DNA of 64,000 bases from Risungbinella massiliensis. GTDB lineage: Bacteria > Bacillota > Bacilli > Thermoactinomycetales > Thermoactinomycetaceae. The translations under genes and the position numbers were made by a program. The stretch's first letter is position 1; the number at the start of each line of letters is the position of its first letter. Under the pieces are notes generated by a model, which was not told the DNA's origin, searched no databases, and saw nothing but the letters and a program-made list of their open reading frames with translations. Location of the stretch: assembly GCF_000942395.1 (NCBI RefSeq), contig NZ_LN812103.1, forward strand, positions 313,393 to 377,392, written 5' to 3'. This document shows positions 62,747 to 64,000 of the stretch, one piece after another.

Positions 62747-63409
62747 ATGGATCAAATCCGAAAGCTAACAAATCAAGAAAAAGAAGAGCTTTTAAAATCT
62801 TGTACAGGTGACATGGTAAGCTAGAAGAACTTGACTTGGCAGTGGAACTTTTACAGATATATCAATTAGGTCATTATGAGTTTTTAGAAGTTATCCCTAA
62901 AATTGTAAAACAACTTGAATTACCAGAAGAAGTAGCAAGAGAAGTTGTAAATAGAATGGATTATTTCATAATATTTTAAATTGAGGGTGAGCTTAAAGAG
63001 AAAGAGATAAATTTAAAAGATAAGGAAATAGAGTTAAAGAGAAAGGAGTTAGAATTAAATAGGAAGGAGCAAGACTTAGAAGATAGAGAACAGGAATTAA
63101 ACTGGGAGCAAACCTTATGCGAAAATGAACAGATGTTGAAAGAACAGATAAAGCATATTCAAGGAATAGACCATTCTTATGCAGCAGAGTTAAAAGTTAT
63201 TGCCGAAAAAACATCTCAAGTACGAAAGATGATCCATAGTTTGAGACGAACAAAAACAGAAAAGCGAGAGTAGAAAACAAGCGATCAAAGAACTGAAACG
63301 TGCGAATGAACAATTTAGCCAATTTTTAAGAGAGCGGGTATCTCAAACACACAAAAACAATGCTGTGCTTATGGAGGTTAAAATGTTATTTGAAAAGCTG
63401 TTCAAATAA
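62747..63409 (+). pseudogene. broken gene for a coiled-coil protein
   Basis: A strong start (AAGGAG then ATG at 62747) encodes MDQIRKLTNQEKEELLKS and then meets a TAG at 62822. Two bases removed near 62812 would continue in the frame KLEELDLAVELLQIYQLGHY. A TAA at 62977 interrupts it again, and a long Lys/Glu-rich coiled coil (region 62990-63120) follows to a TAG at 63271; a further shift then leads to ...VKMLFEKLFK with TAA at 63407. The four pieces were clearly one protein. The type is not recognised; such coiled coils occur in phage and plasmid genes. Confidence 0.7.
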
Positions 63410-63717
63410 AGTGGCGAATAGTTTAAGTATGTTTTAATTTAGTAATTACGATATCTTATAAGTCTTAAATAAGAGGATTGCAAACCCTTCTATATATTAT
63501 ACTTGCCATCCTAAAAAACTTTTAAAAAAGTGTTGACCTTATACTTTCAGCGTGATATATTATTTCTTGTCGCCGCGAGCGACATACAAAAATGAAACGC
63601 ACCTTGAAAATTAGATACAGAAAGCCAAGTAAGAAAACGTAATAAAGTTTTCCTACGACATCAAATATCGTGGAAGTCTTTTACGTTTTGTTGCAATCAC
63701 CGAAAAGTAATGACCGA
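63410..63717 (+). other. promoter and leader of the 23S rRNA gene
   Basis: Holds the promoter at 63533-63561, a short hairpin GTCGC/GCGAC at 63569-63583, a CCTTGAAAATTAG box typical of rRNA leaders, and a 9-bp stem AAAACGTAA (63634-63642) with TTACGTTTT (63681-63689) that may serve processing. There is no 16S 3' end. Confidence 0.7.
63533..63561 (+). promoter_or_regulatory. rRNA-type promoter in front of 23S
   Basis: TTGACC and TATATT with a 17-base spacer, followed by TTCTTGTCGCCGCGAGCGAC, which is the usual start region of rRNA transcripts in Bacillales. Confidence 0.8.

Positions 63718-64000
<283 letters not shown>

Overview
The window looks like chromosomal DNA of a low-to-moderate GC, Gram-positive, spore-forming member of the Bacillales. 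Shine-Dalgarno sequences are strong (AGGAGG type), TTG and GTG starts are frequent, and the gene content is Bacillus-like: CcpA cre boxes, LexA boxes, sigI-rsgI, des-desK-desR, mnmL-mnmM (ytqA-ytqB), a CwlJ/SleB hydrolase and bacilliredoxin. The dehydrogenase at 55605-56705 resembles the phenylalanine dehydrogenase of Thermoactinomyces intermedius more than Bacillus leucine dehydrogenase, so I favour Thermoactinomycetaceae. This is inferred from recalled family sequences, without a database search.

Layout. 0-6.5 kb: pckA (with a CcpN-like site in its promoter), a general-stress S1 protein, the tRNA wobble-uridine modification pair mnmL-mnmM, a lipoprotein and a nitrilase-family enzyme. 6.5-10.8 kb: two tandem paralogous membrane-anchored proteins with a Fic/antitoxin module between them on the other strand. 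10.8-16.2 kb: the pyruvate dehydrogenase operon pdhABCD. 16.3-28.6 kb: a TetR/MFS efflux pair with two matching operators, small unknown genes, a spore-lysis-type hydrolase, ywaF, an SOS-regulated YolD-like gene, tRNA-Pro, thiol peroxidase, an unusual orphan ABC ATPase and a cation efflux protein. 28.7-31.8 kb: the cold-responsive fatty acid desaturase operon with its two-component system and a perfect palindrome upstream. 31.8-40.4 kb: decayed sequence, membrane proteins, a MerR/thioredoxin-fold pair, a CPBP protease, aconitase and an IclR regulator. 40.4-43.4 kb: two tandem TcaA/YvbJ-like proteins, one broken by a homopolymer frameshift. 44.3-53 kb: RtcB RNA ligase, bacilliredoxin, a GRDP-like protein, a secreted erythromycin-esterase-like protein, a candidate small membrane peptide gene, an esterase, and an acyl-CoA synthetase with a perfect cre box. 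53.3-60 kb: sigI-rsgI, an AbrB-like regulator, and an amino-acid catabolic operon (phenylalanine dehydrogenase plus a branched-chain-type 2-oxoacid dehydrogenase E1a/E1b/E2, no E3). 60-62.5 kb: cytochrome bd oxidase cydAB. 62.7-63.4 kb: a broken coiled-coil gene. 63.5-64 kb: a strong promoter followed directly by the start of 23S rRNA, with no 16S gene upstream.

Central metabolism dominates: PEP carboxykinase, pyruvate dehydrogenase, aconitase, acyl-CoA synthetase and the bkd-type complex link glycolysis, the TCA cycle and amino-acid use. The regulatory boxes (CcpN-like at pckA, cre at the acyl-CoA synthetase and the amino-acid operon) fit carbon-source control. The bkd-type operon probably borrows the E3 subunit from pdhD.

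The observations I rate highest are the promoter-23S arrangement without 16S, a three-hairpin leader that could hide a Shine-Dalgarno, a structured repeat found twice, the A7-tract frameshift in the tcaA-like gene, the duplicated TetR operator, and the small hydrophobic-peptide gene at about 50.1 kb.
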